Origin: an uncultured Pelagibacteraceae bacterium
GTDB lineage: Bacteria > Pseudomonadota > Alphaproteobacteria > Pelagibacterales > Pelagibacteraceae
Direction: 5' to 3'
DNA: 64,000 nt
Assembly (NCBI GenBank): GCA_902524535.1
Contig: CABZDR010000003.1
Coordinates: forward strand, 62,001-126,000
Shown here: in pieces, positions 9,710 through 18,369 of the stretch
Position numbering within the stretch: the first letter of the stretch is position 1
Layout of the letters: each line of letters opens with the position of its first letter
The notes under the pieces: generated by a model
Databases searched by the model: none
What the model saw: the letters and a program-made list of their open reading frames with translations, nothing else
What the model was told of the DNA's origin: nothing
Program-made: the position numbers and the translations under genes

Positions 9710-9928
9710 TTAGCCACCTCCAATAAAATGGACAATTTCAATTTTATCGTTTTTTTTTAGTTTAATTTTGCGTAATTTTTTTTTATCTAAAATCTCTTGA
9801 TTTAATTCTATAGCCACTTTTTTAATTGGTATTTTTAATTCGTTTAATAGCTTATCAATTTTTGAATTTTCAGCTATTTGCTTCTCTTTACCATTCAAGT
9901 TAATTTTTATTTTTTTTATTTTTTTCAT
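9710..9928 (-). CDS. thiS: Sulfur carrier protein ThiS
   Basis: This is a 72-residue ubiquitin-like protein ending IVHFIGGG. The terminal Gly-Gly is adenylated and converted to a thiocarboxylate that donates sulfur for thiazole synthesis by ThiG. Length and ending match the ThiS/MoaD fold, and the immediate thiG neighbour makes ThiS the clear choice over MoaD. The N-terminus is unusually lysine-rich (MKKIKKIKINLNGKEKQI). Its start codon is only 16 bases from the divergent aroQ start. Confidence 0.92.
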   Translation of the reverse strand: MKKIKKIKINLNGKEKQIAENSKIDKLLNELKIPIKKVAIELNQEILDKKKLRKIKLKKNDKIEIVHFIGGG

Positions 9929-9944
9929 CGTATATAAGAGTTAA

Positions 9945-10391
9945 ATGAATAATAATATTATTATTATTAATGGTCCAAATCTTAATCTATTAGGAGATAG
10001 AGAACAATCTCAATATGGGTCTATCACTTATGAGGAACTAAAATTAAATTGTATAAGTAAATCAAAAGAATTAGGGCTAAATATAGAGTTTGCCCAATCT
10101 AATATTGAAGGGGAAATAGTAAATTTTATTCAGGATTCTATAAATAAATTTGATGGTATAATTATAAATGCCGCAGCCTTTACTCATACTTCTATTGCGA
10201 TTAGGGATGCTTTAAGTGTATTTAAAAAGCCAATAATAGAACTTCATATATCAAATATATACAAAAGAGAGAAATTTAGACACAAATCACTTATTAGTGA
10301 TGTGGTTACTGGAGGTATTTTTGGACTGGGTGGTGATGGTTATATTTTAGCCATAATTTCAATGCACAAACTTTTAAGTAATGAAAATTGA
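9945..10391 (+). CDS. aroQ: 3-dehydroquinate dehydratase, type II
   Basis: AroQ dehydrates 3-dehydroquinate to 3-dehydroshikimate in the shikimate pathway. The 148-residue length is standard. Signature residues are INGPNLNLLGDREQSQYG (about 8-25) with the catalytic tyrosine, AAAFTHTSIAIRDAL (about 76-90), and ELHISNIYKREKFRHKS (about 98-114) with the catalytic histidine. It leads the aroQ-accB-accC run, overlapping accB by 11 bases. The first codons, (AAT)3 then (ATT)4, form a perfect palindrome. Confidence 0.96.
   Translation: MNNNIIIINGPNLNLLGDREQSQYGSITYEELKLNCISKSKELGLNIEFAQSNIEGEIVNFIQDSINKFDGIIINAAAFTHTSIAIRDALSVFKKPIIELHISNIYKREKFRHKSLISDVVTGGIFGLGGDGYILAIISMHKLLSNEN
9948..9965. repeat. 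Perfect 18-base palindrome in the first codons of aroQ
   Basis: AATAATAATATTATTATT is its own reverse complement with no loop (9+9). It encodes NNNIII right after the aroQ start codon and lies 20 bases from the thiS start. It could extrude a small cruciform or hairpin affecting translation initiation, or may simply reflect codon choice in an A/T-rich genome. Confidence 0.6.
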
Positions 10392-10815
10392 TAAAAAAAT
10401 TATTAAAGAATTAAGTGATTATCTTAATGAATTTAATCTAACAGAACTAGAATACACTGAAAAAGATACAAAGATAAAAGTTTCAAAAAATAATATTTCC
10501 GTAAACAATCAATCGCCTTCCTCAAATCTTCAACAAAATCAAGTTTTTAAAGATAAAGAAAATAATATTCAAAAAAAAACCGGTATAGAAGTAACGTCTC
10601 CTATAATTGGTACAGCTTATCATGCTCCTGAGCCAGGTGCAAAAAAATTTGTTGAGGTGGGAAAGAAAATAAAAAAAGGTGATACTGTTATGATTGTTGA
10701 AGCAATGAAAACAATGAATCATGTTCCTTCATCAGCAGATGGAGTCGTGAAAGAAGTTTGTGTTAAAGATGGGCAACCAGTTGAATTCGGACAAACGATA
10801 ATTATTTTGGAATAA
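10381..10815 (+). CDS. accB: Acetyl-CoA carboxylase biotin carboxyl carrier protein
   Basis: BCCP carries the biotin that shuttles carboxylate between AccC and AccAD in the first step of fatty acid synthesis. The 144-residue protein has an N-terminal helical segment, a Gln/Asn/Ser-rich linker (about residues 45-65), and a C-terminal biotinyl domain. The biotinylated lysine is Lys110 in EAMKTMN, a small variant of the usual EAMKLMN. The accC start overlaps the accB stop by one base (TAATG), suggesting coupled translation of the two partner subunits. Confidence 0.96.
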   Translation: MKIDKKIIKELSDYLNEFNLTELEYTEKDTKIKVSKNNISVNNQSPSSNLQQNQVFKDKENNIQKKTGIEVTSPIIGTAYHAPEPGAKKFVEVGKKIKKGDTVMIVEAMKTMNHVPSSADGVVKEVCVKDGQPVEFGQTIIILE

Positions 10816-12152
10816 TGTTTAAAAAAATCTTAATTGCAAACCGTGGGGAAATTGCAGTAAGAATAATCAGAGCTTGTAAAGAATGGGGAATTTCTACAGT
10901 TGCTATTCATTCAGATGTAGATAGAGAAAGTATGCATGTGAAATTAGCAGATGAAAGTGTTTGCGTTGGATCTCATCAACCTGCCAACAGTTATTTAAAT
11001 ATTCCTGCTTTAGTCTCAGCTGTGGATTTAACAAATGCAGAGGCAGTACATCCTGGCTATGGATTTTTATCTGAAAATGCAAATTTTGCTAAAATTTTAG
11101 AGGAAAATAAAATAAAATTCATTGGCGCATCTTCAAAGCACATCGAAATGATGGGTAACAAAATTCAAGCAAAAAAAATAGCAAAAGAAAATGGTTTACC
11201 AGTGATCGAAGGTTCTGAAGGTGGTATTAATGATATTTTTGAAGCTAAAAAATTATGTAAAAAAATTGGATTTCCTGTTTTAATTAAAGCAGCTGGAGGC
11301 GGAGGCGGAAAAGGTATGAAAATTATTAATAAGGAAGAGGAATTCGAAACACTTTTTTCGACAGCAAAATCAGAAGCAAAAAAATATTTTGGTAACGATG
11401 AAGTTTATATTGAAAAATTTTTTCAAAACCCAAGACATATTGAAGTTCAAGTATTATCAGGGAAAAATAGAACTGTTCATTTGCATGAAAGAGATTGTTC
11501 AGTGCAAAGGAGACATCAAAAATTAATTGAAGAAACACCAAGTCCAGTTTTAAATGATGAGATAAGAAAAGATCTTTTTCAAAAAACTGTTAATATGGTA
11601 AGCAAAATTGGTTATGAAGGTGCAGGGACAGTTGAATTTATTTATGAAGATGGAAAGTTTTATTTTTTAGAAATGAATACAAGAGTTCAAGTTGAACACC
11701 CTGTCACTGAAATGGTTACTGGTATAGATATAATTAAGGAACAAATATGGATTGCATTTTCAGGTGAAACTGCTCTTACACAAAGTGATGTGAATCCACG
11801 TGGTCATGCTATAGAGTGCAGAATTAATGCAGAGGATCCAAGTAAAAATTTTCAGCCCTCCCCAGGTACAATTGGAATGTGTCATCAGCCTTCAGGATTT
11901 AGAACGAGAGTGGATGGTGCTATATTTCAGGGGCTTAAGGTAACTCCTTATTACGATAGTATGGTTTGTAAACTTATTTGTCATGGAAGGAATAGAACTG
12001 AAGCAATTCAGAGAATGAACAGGTCATTAGATGAGTTTGTAATTGAGGGAATTAAGACGACAATACCTCTTCACAAAAAATTGTTAAATCATGATAAATT
12101 TTTAAAATCTAATTTTAATGTTAGCTGGCTTGATAATGAAAAATTAATTTAA
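10815..12152 (+). CDS. accC: Acetyl-CoA carboxylase, biotin carboxylase subunit
   Basis: AccC carboxylates the biotin on AccB using ATP and bicarbonate. The 445-residue protein shows the N-terminal KILIANRGEIAVRIIRAC, the ATP-grasp glycine-rich loop GGGGGKGMK (about 161-169), and the catalytic region EMNTRVQVEHPVTE (about 286-299). Length is normal for the family. The accA and accD carboxyltransferase genes are not in this window. Its TAA stop shares a palindromic TTAA with the stop of the convergent DUF2155 gene. Confidence 0.97.
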   Translation: MFKKILIANRGEIAVRIIRACKEWGISTVAIHSDVDRESMHVKLADESVCVGSHQPANSYLNIPALVSAVDLTNAEAVHPGYGFLSENANFAKILEENKIKFIGASSKHIEMMGNKIQAKKIAKENGLPVIEGSEGGINDIFEAKKLCKKIGFPVLIKAAGGGGGKGMKIINKEEEFETLFSTAKSEAKKYFGNDEVYIEKFFQNPRHIEVQVLSGKNRTVHLHERDCSVQRRHQKLIEETPSPVLNDEIRKDLFQKTVNMVSKIGYEGAGTVEFIYEDGKFYFLEMNTRVQVEHPVTEMVTGIDIIKEQIWIAFSGETALTQSDVNPRGHAIECRINAEDPSKNFQPSPGTIGMCHQPSGFRTRVDGAIFQGLKVTPYYDSMVCKLICHGRNRTEAIQRMNRSLDEFVIEGIKTTIPLHKKLLNHDKFLKSNFNVSWLDNEKLI

Positions 12153-12556
12153 TCACAGCCAGTCAACCATATATCGTAAACAGGGTGATCAAATGGATTA
12201 ATAGATGGACTAGATGAAAACATCCATCCATTAAAAACATATACTTCATCTTTTTTTTTGTTATTTAAATCTATTACCTGAACATACGCTGTAATTTCTG
12301 GATCATCATCAAATTCAGAGTGTTTACATTTTATACTTTTTATAATTAAATCGGAATACTCAAAATTTTCGCCATTAATAAGTTTAAGTGAAATATTTTT
12401 AGAACTTATTTTATCTAGAATTTTGATTTTAGTATATTTTTTTTTAATTACATCTTTTTCTTCTGAAATAGTATCTAGAGTAAGTAAAAAGGATATTAAT
12501 AAAAAACTAATAAAAAAATTAATTTTTCCAAGTTTTATATTTTTTTGAATTTTCAT
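12149..12556 (-). CDS. DUF2155 domain protein, exported
   Basis: This 135-residue protein has an N-terminal hydrophobic signal segment (about residues 13-27, FFISFLLISFLLTLD) and a C-terminal DUF2155 region with EVYVFNGWMFSSSPSINPF followed by DHPVYDIWLTGC. That WMF-SSSP-HPVYD pattern is the family signature. Function is unknown; in alphaproteobacteria the gene commonly sits next to the NDUFA12-family gene and accC, as here. Its start lies 38 bases inside the end of the upstream NDUFA12-like gene, so they are probably one transcript. Confidence 0.85.
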   Translation of the reverse strand: MKIQKNIKLGKINFFISFLLISFLLTLDTISEEKDVIKKKYTKIKILDKISSKNISLKLINGENFEYSDLIIKSIKCKHSEFDDDPEITAYVQVIDLNNKKKDEVYVFNGWMFSSSPSINPFDHPVYDIWLTGCD

Positions 12557-12878
12557 TTTTATTTTTATTTGGGTAATATGCTTTTTTTGTTCCTGTTAGA
12601 TTGGGTTTGTGAGGTTTTTGCCAAGAATGTTTGGTAGGCTTTTGATTATTTTGCAGATTATTTGGCGTATGATGCATCCACGAATACCATTCTGGTGGAA
12701 TTTTCGAAGCATCAATTTCGTCTACATATATCACCCATCTTTTCCCATTTTTATTTTGATAATATTTATTTCCATAATTATCCTTACCAACTAATTTACC
12801 GAAGAAAATTGTTTGCAATCTTGTTCCAAACGTATCTTGATTCCACCAAATGAAAATTTTTTTAAAAAATGTCAACAT
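12519..12878 (-). CDS. NDUFA12-family NADH:ubiquinone oxidoreductase accessory subunit
   Basis: This 119-residue protein matches the 17.2 kDa accessory subunit of complex I found in mitochondria and alphaproteobacteria. Signature residues are WWNQDTFGTRLQT near the start, GKLVGKDNYGNKYY (about 28-41), RWVIY (about 47-51), and the IPPEWYSWMHHTPNN motif (about 60-74). The C-terminal third is low-complexity Lys/Asn and resembles the proline-lysine tail of bacterial homologues. The main nuo operon is elsewhere. Confidence 0.88.
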   Translation of the reverse strand: MLTFFKKIFIWWNQDTFGTRLQTIFFGKLVGKDNYGNKYYQNKNGKRWVIYVDEIDASKIPPEWYSWMHHTPNNLQNNQKPTKHSWQKPHKPNLTGTKKAYYPNKNKNENSKKYKTWKN

Positions 12879-12994
12879 ATAAAATTAATAATGTTTCAAT
12901 TTAAAATTGTATAAATTAAATTAGACTAAAAATTCATTTTGTATATAAATGATTTGAATCATTATTCAAAATAAATTTAAAAAACTGAGGTTAT

Positions 12995-13816
12995 ATGGCA
13001 AAATATTTAGTTGAAACATATTACACCTGTACTTTTAAGGTTAATCATTACTTGGATGATATAAACGAAGCGGAGCTAAAAAATCTTGAAAAAAGAGATG
13101 ATGGAAAATTTGAAGTTCTGGATGTCAAACTTGATAACAGAAAAACAAAAAATTTAGATCCTAAAAATAAAAAAATTATTGATCATAAAATTGAAATTTC
13201 AAAAGATAATAAAAAAAATGAAACAAAAAATTTAGAGGATATTATTAAATCAAAAAAACAAAATTTAGAGAATAATAGTAAGAGATTTAGTATGCCAGAT
13301 AGAAGAAAAGGATATATCCAAAAAGCTACTATTGGAGATCATAAAGTTTATCTACACACTGGTGAGTACGAGGATGGTAAAATCGGTGAAATTTTTATTG
13401 ATACGAGTAAAGAAGGAGAGTTGGTAAAAGCTTTAATGAACAATTTTGCGATAGCAGTCTCTTTGGGTCTACAATACGGTGTCCCCTTAGATGAATTTAT
13501 AAGCGCATTCATTGGCACAAAATTCGAGCCATCAGGCAAAGTTCATGGTAATGATAGAATATTAACTGCTTCCTCTATACTAGATTATATTTTTAGAGAA
13601 TTAGCAATCTCTTATCAAAATCGAGAAGATCTAGCACATACACCTGCAATTGGCTCCACTGAAAACTCTGTGGCAGAGGATAAAAACTCAGATGACCAAA
13701 ATCAACTCTTAAAAATTGTAAAAGATATAACTAGCAAAGGATTTGTAAGAAACAACTATAAAAAAAATTTAGTAGATCTGTCAGATGTAAAAATTAGTCT
13801 TAAAGGAAAAAAGTAA
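12995..13816 (+). CDS. Stand-alone NrdJ C-terminal (TSCPD-type) domain protein
   Basis: The 273-residue protein has a short conserved-looking N-terminus ([20 protein letters not shown]), a low-complexity Lys/Asn linker (about residues 50-98), and a domain (about 100-215) closely resembling the C-terminal region of B12-dependent class II ribonucleotide reductase. Examples are [33 protein letters not shown] and [15 protein letters not shown]. The catalytic barrel with radical and active-site cysteines is absent, so it cannot be a reductase by itself. No cysteine-rich tail follows. It may be a regulatory or partner subunit; the function is not known to me. Confidence 0.75.
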   Translation: MAKYLVETYYTCTFKVNHYLDDINEAELKNLEKRDDGKFEVLDVKLDNRKTKNLDPKNKKIIDHKIEISKDNKKNETKNLEDIIKSKKQNLENNSKRFSMPDRRKGYIQKATIGDHKVYLHTGEYEDGKIGEIFIDTSKEGELVKALMNNFAIAVSLGLQYGVPLDEFISAFIGTKFEPSGKVHGNDRILTASSILDYIFRELAISYQNREDLAHTPAIGSTENSVAEDKNSDDQNQLLKIVKDITSKGFVRNNYKKNLVDLSDVKISLKGKK

Positions 13817-13817
13817 T

Positions 13818-15602
13818 TTATTTTTTTAGTTTTAAAGACAAATTTAATTCTTTTAATTGCATGTCACTAACTTCGGAAGGAGCTTTCATCATTAAGTCTT
13901 GTGCATTCTGATTCATTGGGAACATAGTTACTTCTCTGATATTTTTTTCATTTGCTAAAAGCATCACTATCCTATCTATCCCTGGAGCTATACCTCCGTG
14001 AGGAGGAGCGCCATAGCTTAATGCATTGATCATGCCACTAAATTTTTCATTCACTTGATCTTTATTATAACCTGCAATTGAAAAAAGCTTATACATTAGC
14101 TCTGGAATATGATTTCTTATTGCACCAGATGAAAGCTCTATACCATTACAAACTATATCATATTGATATGCTAAAATATCCAATGGGTTTTCAAAATCAA
14201 TTTGATCCAGATCACCCTGGGGCATGGAAAAAGGGTTATGACTAAATTTTATTTCATTACTTAACTCATCTTTCTCATACATTGGATAGTCAACTATCCA
14301 ACAGAAAGCAAAAGTATTATCGTCTATTAAATGCAAATCATTTGCAATTTTATCTCTCGCCAATGAAAGAATCTTTTCTACATTATTTTTTTTATCACAA
14401 GCTAAAAAAATACTATCACCAATTTTTGCTTTGGTTTTTTTCATTATTTCCTTCAAAGCGTCCTTCGAAAAAAACTTACCAATTGGTCCTTTGGCTGAAA
14501 CTTCTTTTTCGTTTTCAAGAGTAAAATAAGCTAATCCAGATGCACCTTGTTCCTTTGCCCATTTGTCAATATTATCAAAAAAACTTCTTGGCTTACTTTT
14601 TGTATTTTTAGTTACAATACATCTTACTTTCGAACCTGATTTCACAAGTTTTTTAAATATATCAAAAGAAACATCCTCTCTCGTAAAAATTTCAGTAATA
14701 TCATTTATAATTAATGGATTTCTTAAATCTGGTTTATCACTACCAAAATTTAGTAATGCATTAGAATATGAAATTCTTGGAAATTTTTCAGATAATATCT
14801 TTTTATTAGAAAATTTTTTAAAAGTATTAACTAATAATCTCTCAACAACATCAAAAATGTCATTCTGTTCAACAAAAGACATTTCTAAATCCAATTGATA
14901 AAATTCTCCAGGGCTACGATCAGCACGCGCATCTTCATCTCTAAAACATGGTGCAATTTGAAAATATTTATCAAAACCCGATACCATTATTAATTGTTTA
15001 AATTGTTGAGGTGCTTGTGGAAGAGCATAGAATTTTCCTGGATTTAATCTGCTAGGAACAAGAAAATCTCTAGCACCCTCTGGGCTTGATGAAGTTAAGA
15101 TTGGAGTTTGAAATTCTAAAAATCCCATTTTGTTCATTTCACCTCTAATAAATGAAATTACTTTTGATCTTAGTATAATATTTTCATGAATTTTTTTTCT
15201 TCTTAAATCCAAAAATCGATATTTTAATCTTATTTCCTCTGAATATTCTTGATCACTAAAAACCGGCATCGGTAACTCACTACATTTACCCAAAATTTCA
15301 TAACTATTTATTGATACCTCTACCTCTCCAGTGTCAATTTCATTATTAATTGTCTCTAAAGATCTATCAACTACGCTACCTTTAATCTTTATTACTGTCT
15401 CCAATTGTATTTTTTCAAGTTCACTAAAATGAGGATTTTTTTTGTCAATAATACATTGCGTAATTCCATAATTATCTCTTAGATCTATAAATAATAAATT
15501 ACCATGATCACGTTTTTTATTTATCCAACCAGACAATAAAACATCATCTCCAACGTTTTTTTGTCTTAGAGCATTACAATTATGAGTTCTGTACTTATTC
15601 AA
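13818..15602 (-). CDS. aspS: Aspartyl-tRNA synthetase, bacterial type
   Basis: AspS charges tRNA-Asp. At 594 residues it has the bacterial layout: N-terminal OB fold (about 1-110), class II catalytic core, and the GAD insertion (about 280-400). Motif 2 is FRDEDARADRSPGEFYQLD (about 219-237) and motif 3 is GIAPGIDRIVMLL near residue 535. Many alphaproteobacterial enzymes of this type are non-discriminating and also make Asp-tRNA-Asn with GatCAB; sequence inspection alone does not settle that. One base separates its stop from that of the convergent upstream-strand gene. Confidence 0.97.
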   Translation of the reverse strand: MNKYRTHNCNALRQKNVGDDVLLSGWINKKRDHGNLLFIDLRDNYGITQCIIDKKNPHFSELEKIQLETVIKIKGSVVDRSLETINNEIDTGEVEVSINSYEILGKCSELPMPVFSDQEYSEEIRLKYRFLDLRRKKIHENIILRSKVISFIRGEMNKMGFLEFQTPILTSSSPEGARDFLVPSRLNPGKFYALPQAPQQFKQLIMVSGFDKYFQIAPCFRDEDARADRSPGEFYQLDLEMSFVEQNDIFDVVERLLVNTFKKFSNKKILSEKFPRISYSNALLNFGSDKPDLRNPLIINDITEIFTREDVSFDIFKKLVKSGSKVRCIVTKNTKSKPRSFFDNIDKWAKEQGASGLAYFTLENEKEVSAKGPIGKFFSKDALKEIMKKTKAKIGDSIFLACDKKNNVEKILSLARDKIANDLHLIDDNTFAFCWIVDYPMYEKDELSNEIKFSHNPFSMPQGDLDQIDFENPLDILAYQYDIVCNGIELSSGAIRNHIPELMYKLFSIAGYNKDQVNEKFSGMINALSYGAPPHGGIAPGIDRIVMLLANEKNIREVTMFPMNQNAQDLMMKAPSEVSDMQLKELNLSLKLKK

Positions 15603-16265
15603 TTAATCTCCTAGTGCCTCTTTAATAATTTTAAAATCAATAGATCTTTTTTTTTTTAAACTTAGTTGATCAATTTTATATATGAAATTAGATATATTAC
15701 TATAAGATCTATCAATTCGTTTTGTTATATAATCAATTAATTTTTTGTTAATAGATATTTGTCTATCAGATAAATTTTTTAAAATTAAAGCAAAAATCAA
15801 ATCATCATCAGGGTTATAAATATTTGTCAGGTTAAATTTTTTTGCTCTAGATTTTAAGTCTGGAAGTTTAAAATTTATATCGGAGATAGAAATTTGAGAT
15901 GTTACAACTAAATTTTTATCTTCAGACTCAATTATATTAATCAAGCTATATAGTTTTTCTTCATCTATCGATACCGTTAGATCCTCTAGAATAATATTTT
16001 TATGTAGTCTTGTTTTTTTTAAATGGTTGTTGTCTAATTCATTTGAAATTATCTTTAGGCCCTTGTTTATTTCTAAAAAAATATTAATCAAATGAGATTT
16101 ACCAGAGAATTTTTCTCCAATTATATTTAAAAATTTTTGATTATGTTTTGACCAATTTTTGATTAATCTAAAAACATGGGCATTACTTTTAGAAACATAA
16201 AAATCTAAATTTCTAAAATTTTGCTCATGATCAAAACCTAAAATTAGTTGGTTAAAATCACTCAT
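15603..16265 (-). CDS. hdaA: HdaA, DnaA-related replication regulator
   Basis: This 220-residue DnaA-like AAA+ protein fits HdaA/Hda, which with the sliding clamp stimulates ATP hydrolysis on DnaA to stop re-initiation. The N-terminus (MSDFNQLILGFDH) contains the clamp-binding QL region and the Walker A loop is GEKFSGKS (about 50-57). The DNA-binding domain IV of DnaA is absent. I chose ATG at 16265 over the upstream ATG at 16277 because it gives a clean ATGA overlap with the previous stop. It lies behind DUF2066 and opposite purM, a typical alphaproteobacterial locus. Confidence 0.86.
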   Translation of the reverse strand: MSDFNQLILGFDHEQNFRNLDFYVSKSNAHVFRLIKNWSKHNQKFLNIIGEKFSGKSHLINIFLEINKGLKIISNELDNNHLKKTRLHKNIILEDLTVSIDEEKLYSLINIIESEDKNLVVTSQISISDINFKLPDLKSRAKKFNLTNIYNPDDDLIFALILKNLSDRQISINKKLIDYITKRIDRSYSNISNFIYKIDQLSLKKKRSIDFKIIKEALGD

Positions 16266-17329
16266 TTTAAAACCCAAATCTTATTTTTAATATCTAAAGC
16301 AAAACCTGATCCTTGTATCCCGAAAATAAATGCTTGGGGAGTTCCATTAAAAATTATTTTATAATAAATTTTATTATTATCTAGCTTTGAAACATAATAG
16401 GACGATACTAAATCAAATTTTTTAATAAAACTTTCAAAATCGTTGATCTTTTTTTCATCTAAGATATTAATTGCAATGGTTAAAGGTAGTTTGATTGATG
16501 TATTTATCTGATTTTCTTTTTTCCAATAATCTTCATAAATAATTTTCAATTTTTCAATTGTATCTAACAAATTTTCATTATTAAAACTTTTAAAAACTTT
16601 ATTATCTAAAATCATTTTATCAGATAATCTTATTTTAGATAAAACTCTTAAATCATTTTTATTTTTATAAATTAAGCATATTATATAGTCCTTCAAAGAG
16701 TACTTATTTATTATTTCTTCAAAATCATATTCCTCTAAAGAATCATATTTCGATTTTATAATTTGAATATCATCTAAATCTTCTGATGGTAGAATATATA
16801 TTAATTGGTCTTTATTATTAATATTAAATAACCAATTTTTATAAAAAATATTTTCTGAAAACATTACAAGATTTTTTTTGTTCTCTTCGATAATCAATGG
16901 AATAAATAAAATTTTTTTTCTTTTGGGGAGTGATGGAAAAATATTTTTTTTTTCTAAAAATAAAAATACTTTTTTTTTGTTAAATGAAACATCTAAATTA
17001 ACATAATAAATATCATCAATAAACTTTTCTTCTTTTATTGAGAAATTGTCTATCATTGTTTTAATATTAAAAAGTTGTAAATTATTCAATTTGTCTTGAT
17101 CTGTAGATTTAGTAATGCTTAAAATTAAATTTTGGTATGCAATTTTAAAACCTTCATCTAAAACGTCAATTTTTTGAAAATTCATGTCAAATTTCTTTGA
17201 TATTTCAATATTTTTTATATCAAAACTTTCAGCATAAGAAATAGCTGTGGAAAAGAAAATTTTAAATAAGGTCAACGTTAATATAATCGGATATAAAATC
17301 TGCTTAATTAATAAGATTATACTTTTCAT
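16262..17329 (-). CDS. DUF2066 domain protein, exported
   Basis: This 355-residue protein has an N-terminal signal/membrane segment (about residues 8-31, ending SYAES). A DUF2066-type region follows, with GFKIAYQNLILSITKSTDQ (about 60-78) and the repeated KxxxFLFLEKKNIFPSLP region near 125. Function is unknown. The family normally sits between purM and hdaA in alphaproteobacteria, as here. Its start is only 14 bases from the divergent purM start, so the two promoters must overlap each other's coding sequence. It is translationally coupled to hdaA through an ATGA overlap. Confidence 0.75.
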   Translation of the reverse strand: MKSIILLIKQILYPIILTLTLFKIFFSTAISYAESFDIKNIEISKKFDMNFQKIDVLDEGFKIAYQNLILSITKSTDQDKLNNLQLFNIKTMIDNFSIKEEKFIDDIYYVNLDVSFNKKKVFLFLEKKNIFPSLPKRKKILFIPLIIEENKKNLVMFSENIFYKNWLFNINNKDQLIYILPSEDLDDIQIIKSKYDSLEEYDFEEIINKYSLKDYIICLIYKNKNDLRVLSKIRLSDKMILDNKVFKSFNNENLLDTIEKLKIIYEDYWKKENQINTSIKLPLTIAINILDEKKINDFESFIKKFDLVSSYYVSKLDNNKIYYKIIFNGTPQAFIFGIQGSGFALDIKNKIWVLK

Positions 17330-17343
17330 ATTTATAAATATTA

Positions 17344-18369
17344 ATGAATAAAAAAAATTTAACCTATAAAAAAAGTGGAGTAAACATTGCTGCAGCTGAT
17401 AATTTCGTTAAATTCATATCTTCATTGAATACAAAAGATAAGGGCAAAAAAAAGTTCTCAAATATTGGAGGATTTGGATCTATTACAAATATTCCTAAAA
17501 CCTTCAAAAAGCCAAGAATAGTAGCTTGCACAGATGGTGTAGGAACTAAATTAGAAATAGCAAATTTACTTAACAAATTTGATACTATTGGAATTGATTT
17601 AGTTGCTATGAGCGTGAATGACCTTATCGTGCAAGGGGCAAAACCTCTGATATTTTTAGATTATATATCTATTAATAAAATTAAAATTTCAAAGTTAAAA
17701 TCAATTATTAAAGGTATCTACAAAGGTTGCAAAATCTCCGGTTGTGAACTGGTTGGTGGTGAAACAGCCGAAATGCCTGACACATATGAAAAAAATAAAT
17801 TTGATATTGCTGGTTTTGCTGTTGGATTAGTTGATGAAAATAAAATTTTAAAAAAAAATAAAATTAAAAAAAATGACTTAATTTTAGCTGTGCCATCTAG
17901 TGGACTTCATTCTAATGGCTATTCACTTGTAAGATTTATATTAAAAAAAAAAAGAATAAACTTAGAAAGAAATAATAAATTAAAAAAAGATTTACTGGAA
18001 CCAACAAAAATTTATGTAAAAGAAGTTTTAAAACTTATCACAAAAGATTTAATTAATGGTTGTGCGAATATAACTGGTGGTGGAATAGCTGATAATATAA
18101 AAAGAATTATACCAACTAATCATACTGCAGAAATTAATTTAAGTAAAATACTAACTTCAAAAATTTTTAAATGGATTAAAAAAAATAAGATTTCTGATGA
18201 AGAGATGCTCAAAACTTTTAATTGTGGAGTTGGTTTTTGTTTAATTATTAATCCAAAAAATCTATATAAAGTCCAAAAATTTTTTACAAAAAAATACAAA
18301 CCTTATGTAATTGGACGAATATCTAAGGGGAATAAAAAAATTAGATTCAATGGCAAAATTAATTGGTAA
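17344..18369 (+). CDS. purM: Phosphoribosylformylglycinamidine cyclo-ligase
   Basis: PurM closes the imidazole ring of AIR using ATP in purine synthesis. The 341-residue protein contains the N-terminal YKKSGVNIAAADNFV, the substrate loop CTDGVGTKLEIA (about 61-72), DLVAMSVNDLIVQGAKPLIF (about 82-101), and GGETAEMPDTY (about 140-150). Length is typical. The purN start lies inside its last 20 bases, giving a purMN unit as in many bacteria. Confidence 0.97.
   Translation: MNKKNLTYKKSGVNIAAADNFVKFISSLNTKDKGKKKFSNIGGFGSITNIPKTFKKPRIVACTDGVGTKLEIANLLNKFDTIGIDLVAMSVNDLIVQGAKPLIFLDYISINKIKISKLKSIIKGIYKGCKISGCELVGGETAEMPDTYEKNKFDIAGFAVGLVDENKILKKNKIKKNDLILAVPSSGLHSNGYSLVRFILKKKRINLERNNKLKKDLLEPTKIYVKEVLKLITKDLINGCANITGGGIADNIKRIIPTNHTAEINLSKILTSKIFKWIKKNKISDEEMLKTFNCGVGFCLIINPKNLYKVQKFFTKKYKPYVIGRISKGNKKIRFNGKINW

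Noticed and set aside
8934-9928. A thiamin (TPP) riboswitch for thiSG
   Set aside because: Only 16 bases precede thiS before the divergent aroQ start, so there is no room for the aptamer and no THI-box sequence is visible.
16266-16277. Four extra N-terminal residues (MGFK) for HdaA
   Set aside because: The ATG at 16265 forms an ATGA overlap with the previous stop and leaves the conserved N-terminus intact.
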